Source of the DNA: an uncultured Erysipelotrichaceae bacterium
Lineage (GTDB): Bacteria > Bacillota_I > Bacilli_A > RF39 > UBA660
Reading direction: 5' to 3'
DNA length: 17,788 bases
Assembly: GCA_902766815.1 (NCBI GenBank)
Contig: CACXEZ010000040.1
Location: 1 to 17,788, forward strand
The stretch's first letter is position 1. Every line of letters starts with the position of its first letter. The notes under the pieces are model-generated. The model saw only the letters and a list, made by a program, of their open reading frames with translations. It searched no databases and was not told the DNA's origin. Shown piece after piece: positions 14,154 through 17,788 of this stretch. Both the position numbers and the translations under genes were made by a program.

Positions 14154-15262
14154 GATATTTTAGGGGATGATTGATATTTTTTTACTATGTAATCTTCTAA
14201 TGTTTTTTTATCATTTTTAAGGGTACCTAATACAATTTGTTTTTCTATATCATTTATAATTTCTTTTACATAAATTCCAGGAGTTGCAGATAATAGTTTG
14301 GCTATTTTTTCCCCTGTTATTTGAATTTCACTTCTTTCGTGAATTGGCAGACTGTTATAGATTGCATTTAAAGCAGAAATGCTTTCTTTTTTTATTTGAT
14401 ATACTACTGTAGATATGTATAATCCATATGTATATATATTATATTTATCATGAATGTCTAAAGAAAGTAGTTCTCTTATTTTGTTGATTGCTTTTTTTTC
14501 TACTTTGGTGAAGGGATATAAATTATCAACATTTAATTGAGCCCAAATACCAGTTAAGTCAGAACACGCTACAATACTTTCTAAACGAGGTAGCTCTAAA
14601 TATTTGTGGATTTCTAATTCAATTAAAAGTTTAATTCCCCTTTCTTTGTTTGTGCTTGTAAATATTTTATCTAGTTCTTGTTTTTTTCTTTGATAAGATA
14701 ATTTTTTTAATAATGGAGCATATTCTTTTAGGTAATGTTTGGTATTATTTTCTATCTCAAAATCTAAGATAGTAGCAAAACGAATCGCTCTTAAAATACG
14801 TAAAGAATCTTCTTTTAATCTTTCTTTGGGATTTCCTACTGTTTTAATTAAATGAGCCTCTAGATCAGGAATAGCGTGTAAATAATCAATTATTTCTCCA
14901 TTTTTATCTATACAAAGTGTGTTGATTGTGAAATCCCTTCTTAATAAATCTTTTTTTATACTTCTTATGTATTTAATTTTTACAGGAAGGCGATTATCTT
15001 CATATTTCATTTCTTTTCTAAATGTTGTAATATCAAAGTTGGTATTTTTATAAAGAATATTAATAGAACCATAGTTAGGGCTAGAAGTGTTAGGAAATAA
15101 TTCCATAATCTGCTTAGGAGTGGCACTCGTACAAATATCAATATCATTGCTTTTTCTATTTAACAATTTATCTCTTACATAGCCACCTACAATATAAGAT
15201 TCATGATGATTATCATTTAAAATATTTAAAATCGTTAAGGCTTTTTCTTCTATTTTATTCAT
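14150..15262 (-). CDS. cca: CCA tRNA nucleotidyltransferase
   Basis: Adds or repairs the 3' CCA end of tRNA; a class II nucleotidyltransferase. Conserved motifs in order: YIVGGYVRD (23-31), the catalytic carboxylates NDIDICTSATP (39-49) with Asp40 and Asp42, FDITTFRKE (76-84), RRDFTINTL (108-116) and EDSLRILRAIRFA (151-163), the nucleotide-specificity helix. Length 370 aa fits bacterial CCA-adding enzymes, with a helical C-terminal half. Whether it adds CCA, only A, or acts as poly(A) polymerase cannot be settled by motif alone, but it is the only such gene visible. AAGGTG lies four bases before the ATG. The upstream gap holds a moderate promoter candidate at 15317-15344. Confidence 0.93.
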   Translation of the reverse strand: MNKIEEKALTILNILNDNHHESYIVGGYVRDKLLNRKSNDIDICTSATPKQIMELFPNTSSPNYGSINILYKNTNFDITTFRKEMKYEDNRLPVKIKYIRSIKKDLLRRDFTINTLCIDKNGEIIDYLHAIPDLEAHLIKTVGNPKERLKEDSLRILRAIRFATILDFEIENNTKHYLKEYAPLLKKLSYQRKKQELDKIFTSTNKERGIKLLIELEIHKYLELPRLESIVACSDLTGIWAQLNVDNLYPFTKVEKKAINKIRELLSLDIHDKYNIYTYGLYISTVVYQIKKESISALNAIYNSLPIHERSEIQITGEKIAKLLSATPGIYVKEIINDIEKQIVLGTLKNDKKTLEDYIVKKYQSSPKIS

Positions 15263-15316
15263 TTTACACCTTCTGTTTTGATAGTATTTCTTTTTCTCAA
15301 TTTTAGTTTAACATAA

Positions 15317-15344
15317 ATTTTAAAAAATATGGCTATTATCACAA
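15317..15344 (-). promoter_or_regulatory. cca: Promoter candidate of cca
   Basis: Minus strand: TTGTGA (15339-15344), 16-base spacer, TAAAAT (15317-15322). It gives a leader of about 50 bases. It lies downstream of the palindromic element, which could insulate it from the cysteine desulfurase transcript. Confidence 0.4.
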
Positions 15345-15373
15345 GAGGTTTACATTTTATTTTTCAAAGTATC

Positions 15374-15493
15374 TGTCTATTAAAACAAAAGTTCTTCAAA
15401 TTTGAGGAGCCTAAAAAGAGAGTACCATACAAAGTACAGTACTCAACAATAGACATAGTCATTTTATTCTAAATTGCTCAAAATTCGAAGAAC
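15374..15493. repeat. Composite palindromic element with three interlaced inverted repeats
   Basis: Within the gap between the cysteine desulfurase gene and cca. Arm pair A: GTTCTTCAAATTTGAG (15391-15406) with CTCAAAATTCGAAGAAC (15477-15493), near-perfect over 16-17 bases. Pair B: a ten-pair hairpin whose ends are GAGTAC/GTACTC (15420-15444). Pair C: TGTCTATT (15374-15381) with AATAGACA (15448-15455). B is nested in A, but C crosses A, so A and C form either a pseudoknot or alternative structures. It may be a mobile palindromic element or a structured RNA. Confidence 0.65.
15382..15493 (-). terminator. Terminator function of the palindromic element after the cysteine desulfurase gene
   Basis: Read on the minus strand, the long A stem starts six bases after the desulfurase stop and is followed by TTTTGTTTT (15383-15391). 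The inner B hairpin also runs into TCTTTTT. Either could end the transcript. The plus strand has no such T-run after the stem, so the direction matches the desulfurase operon. Confidence 0.55.
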
Positions 15494-15498
15494 CATAT

Positions 15499-16623
15499 TT
15501 AACTAACCTTTTCTTCTTTTAAAACTATATCAAATTCTTTTAGAAAAGTTTCTATATCTTCTTTTGTGGTTAGATGAGAAATACTAATTCTTATTGTATT
15601 AGAGGCTAGTGACTCACTTCCTGTTATAGCTAATACAGATTTAGATGGCATATCTCCTAGGGCACAGGCAGTTGTAGTAGATAAATAGATTCCTTTTTCT
15701 TCTAATTTGGTAATTACTTTCTTGGTGTTATAACCTATTAGGCTAATGTTTAAAGTATTGGGAATGGAATCATCTGGACTATTGATATGAACATTGTTAT
15801 TTTGTTTGAAATGTTCTCTTAATGTTGTATTTAATACTTTTAGATAGGTATTTCTTTCTTCTAGAGATTCTATTGCTAGGGTTAGGGCTTTATCCAAAGC
15901 TAAAACATTAGCTGTTACAGGAGTTCCACTTCTAAATATTGTGGTACTCTTTCCTCCATGAATTAAAGGAACTAATTTAATATTATTGGTATTTATTAGT
16001 GCACCAAATCCATTTAGTCCAAAGAATTTGTGCGGTGCGAAGGTTATAAAATCTACTCCTGTGTAGTCTATTTTTACTTTGCCTACGGCTTGGGTAGCGT
16101 CTGTATGAAATACACAATTTGGATAATTTTTTACGATTTTGGCTATTTCTTGGATTGGTTGTACTGTACCTAACTCGCTATCAACAGAACAGGTACTCAC
16201 TAAAATTGTTTCATCATTGATTGTGTTTTTTAGGTTATCTAGATCTACTGTTCCTTTTTTTGTAAGTGGAATAATACTAATTTCATATCCTAGAGAAGAT
16301 AGGTAGTTACATGGAGCGACAATGCTAGAATGTTCTACTGCTGAAATAATAATATGTTTCCCTTTATTTTTGTTTCTTTCAGCTATTCCTTTTATTACTA
16401 AATTATTGGATTCGCTGGAATCACTGGTATAAATAATACTTTCTTTTTGACAATTAAAGTAACTGGCGATGTGGGTGGATGATCCATCTATTTGTTCTTT
16501 AGCTAATTTTCCTAAGTAGTGACTGCTGTTGGGATTGGCTGTATATTTTCTTGTAGCATTGACAAAAGTGTCTAATACCTCTTCTTCAACTGGGGTATTG
16601 GCAGCATAATCTAAGTATATCAT
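15499..16623 (-). CDS. Cysteine desulfurase (NifS/IscS-like), divergent
   Basis: PLP-dependent enzyme that takes sulfur from cysteine for tRNA thiolation or iron-sulfur clusters. Landmark residues are kept: His98 (AVEHSS), Asp175 and Gln178 (FHTDATQAVGK, 172-182), the PLP lysine Lys199 (FAPHKFFG), FRSGTP (230-235), nucleophile Cys320 (TTTACALG) and substrate Arg345. Several usually invariant places differ: TSDSSESNN (66-74) instead of a GGTESNN-type loop, VDSELG (147-152) where the family has VNNE, HGGKSTTIFRSGT instead of HGGGQExGxRSGT, and FFGLNG for a GPKG-type loop. Length 374 aa is normal. AAAGGAGG precedes the ATG by about seven bases and overlaps the stop of the upstream thioredoxin-CcdA gene. 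No thiI, mnmA or iscU neighbour is seen in the window. Confidence 0.92.
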   Translation of the reverse strand: MIYLDYAANTPVEEEVLDTFVNATRKYTANPNSSHYLGKLAKEQIDGSSTHIASYFNCQKESIIYTSDSSESNNLVIKGIAERNKNKGKHIIISAVEHSSIVAPCNYLSSLGYEISIIPLTKKGTVDLDNLKNTINDETILVSTCSVDSELGTVQPIQEIAKIVKNYPNCVFHTDATQAVGKVKIDYTGVDFITFAPHKFFGLNGFGALINTNNIKLVPLIHGGKSTTIFRSGTPVTANVLALDKALTLAIESLEERNTYLKVLNTTLREHFKQNNNVHINSPDDSIPNTLNISLIGYNTKKVITKLEEKGIYLSTTTACALGDMPSKSVLAITGSESLASNTIRISISHLTTKEDIETFLKEFDIVLKEEKVS

Positions 16624-16636
16624 TTTATTCCTCCTT

Positions 16637-17788
16637 TTAAAAATTTAACATTAACCAATCTGGTTTAAATAATAGAAGTATACCCATAATTATCATAATA
16701 ATCGCACTTACAAGAGTACATAACTTATTATATTTATTTGTTATTCCTGTCGCTTCTAGGGTTAGCATAGAAATAGTGAATACTGCCATATCATCTATCA
16801 TATAGAAGATGATATAAATTAGTAAATAAATGATTCTTACAGCTCCATTTATATGATTGATTGTTAGTATTTCTGTAAATATCATCGGAAATCCTAAGGA
16901 ACAAGCTAATTCAATTAAGTTAACACTAGCGGCTAAAAGAGCTACTCCGATTAAGGATAGAAGAAAGCTTTTACTATCCATTATTTTTCTTACTCTAGTT
17001 ACTAATTTCTTTCTTTTTTTGTTATCTACTACAGTACATCCGGCTTCTTCTTTTCTAGTTTTTAGATATTTTCTTAAGTTTAATATTCCGGCAATTAAGA
17101 TGAATATTGCAATTGCTATTTTTAACCAGCTAATAGTGGCAACACCTAATACTAAATTCATTCCTAACATAGATAAGAAATAAACTAATCCTGATACAAG
17201 TAGAAAGGTAAATCCTAAAATCCAACTTTTCTTTTTATCTTTTTGACCTAGGAACATATTAATTAGAAATAGTAATATCCACATAGCACATGGATTAAAA
17301 CCATCAATAAAACCTAAAATAATCGCTACTATTGGAATGGATACAGTTTTCATATTTATGTTTCCTAATAGGGGAATATTTACTTCGTTTGGATTGGTTT
17401 CTAGTTCTGCGTATTCTTTGATTCTGTTTTCTATATTAGAAGCTACTGTTTTAGAAAAACCTACAAAATAATAGTTTCCGATTACAGTAAATGGAACACT
17501 ATCAGAATTTGACTTCATTTCTATTTTGACTTGATCTAACATTTTTGCGTTGTCTTCATTATGCCATACTTCAAATTCGTAGATATTTATGTAATCTTTA
17601 TAGTCTTCTTTTATTTGTTCTAACCATTCTTTTTCTTCAGCACAGTGTGGACATTCTGCTCCTTTAAATAGATAAAGATTAATCTTATTCTCTTCTACTT
17701 CTGTGTTGGTGATAGGAGCTACTTTATCTTTATATTTATCTGATATTGCATAAGTATTTAGAGGAATTATTAAGATTAGTAAGGTTAG
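16637..17788 (-). CDS. Secreted thioredoxin domain fused to a CcdA/DsbD-like membrane domain, 5' end outside the window
   Basis: The frame is open from its TAA at 16637-16639 to the right edge, so the N-terminus is missing; 383 residues are visible. At the edge the hydrophobic LTLLILIIPLNTYA is the end of a signal peptide. A thioredoxin/glutaredoxin-like domain follows: INLYLFKGAECPHC (active site CPHC encoded at 17642-17653), then the cis-proline stretch SVPFTVIGNYYFVGF. The second half is a polytopic membrane domain with about six helices, opening with GFIDGFNPCAMWILLFLINM and containing IELACSLGFPMIFTEIL; its two conserved cysteines fit the CcdA/DsbD electron-relay pair. A Met at 17542 lies inside the thioredoxin domain and has no good ribosome site, so it is not the start. 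The likely role is moving reducing power from the cytoplasm to extracytoplasmic thiols. The cysteine desulfurase gene follows after 13 bases. Confidence 0.88.
   Translation of the reverse strand, partial: LTLLILIIPLNTYAISDKYKDKVAPITNTEVEENKINLYLFKGAECPHCAEEKEWLEQIKEDYKDYINIYEFEVWHNEDNAKMLDQVKIEMKSNSDSVPFTVIGNYYFVGFSKTVASNIENRIKEYAELETNPNEVNIPLLGNINMKTVSIPIVAIILGFIDGFNPCAMWILLFLINMFLGQKDKKKSWILGFTFLLVSGLVYFLSMLGMNLVLGVATISWLKIAIAIFILIAGILNLRKYLKTRKEEAGCTVVDNKKRKKLVTRVRKIMDSKSFLLSLIGVALLAASVNLIELACSLGFPMIFTEILTINHINGAVRIIYLLIYIIFYMIDDMAVFTISMLTLEATGITNKYNKLCTLVSAIIMIIMGILLLFKPDWLMLNF

Noticed and set aside
15410..15445. TTTGTATGGTACTCTC on the minus strand, reminiscent of type II CRISPR repeat or anti-repeat ends
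   Set aside because: There is no spaced repeat array, no cas gene and only one copy. It is better explained as the 3' arm of hairpin B in the palindromic element.

Overview
The window looks like chromosomal DNA of a low-G+C Gram-positive bacterium (Bacillota, class Bacilli). It is very A+T-rich, has AGGAGG/GGTGA-type ribosome sites, and carries families typical of Bacilli: the tseB(ypmB)-dnaD-nth cluster, a DUF951 protein, a DUF3603-like protein, QueH and a Firmicutes-type TrmL. TGA is a normal stop in several tightly overlapping genes, so a Mycoplasma-type code is unlikely. The small gene set and many short uncharacterised proteins suggest a reduced, gut-associated Bacilli lineage (RF39-like), but that placement is inference. 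All genes are on the minus strand except queH.

Layout in plus coordinates; most genes are transcribed right to left. 10-1262: two unknown genes behind a promoter overlapped by a perfect palindrome. 1368-3094: a DUF951 protein translationally coupled to an AbgT-family transporter. 3212-6065: a MerR-type regulator with a duplicated C-terminal domain, followed by a half-size ABC exporter. 6120-6394: a cysteine-rich small membrane protein gene broken by one base in an A7 run. 6500-7779: a membrane-anchored thioredoxin-fold protein without CxxC, TrmL and an orphan antitoxin-like XRE protein, ending at a clear terminator. 7894-8502: queH, divergent from that operon. 8509-10456: RmuC, a two-helix membrane peptide and a DUF3603-like protein. 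10536-11708: a probable membrane-anchored HExxH metallopeptidase behind its own promoter. 11823-14100: tseB-dnaD-nth and a YkuD-type L,D-transpeptidase-like protein. 14150-15262: the CCA-adding enzyme. 15263-15498: a 236-base gap with a composite palindromic element. 15499 to the right edge: a divergent cysteine desulfurase and, upstream of it, the 3' part of a secreted-thioredoxin/CcdA fusion that runs out of the window.

Most of the DNA is housekeeping: tRNA maturation and modification (CCA enzyme, TrmL, QueH), replication and repair (DnaD, Nth, RmuC), sulfur mobilisation and thiol redox (cysteine desulfurase with the thioredoxin-CcdA fusion) and envelope functions (TseB, YkuD domain, ABC exporter). 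I see no prophage, insertion sequence, CRISPR array, tRNA or rRNA. The points most worth a second look are the interlaced palindromes at 15374-15493, the palindromic operator candidate at 1287-1310, the homopolymer frameshift at 6349-6355, the uncharacterised metallopeptidase, and the thioredoxin-CcdA/cysteine desulfurase pair.
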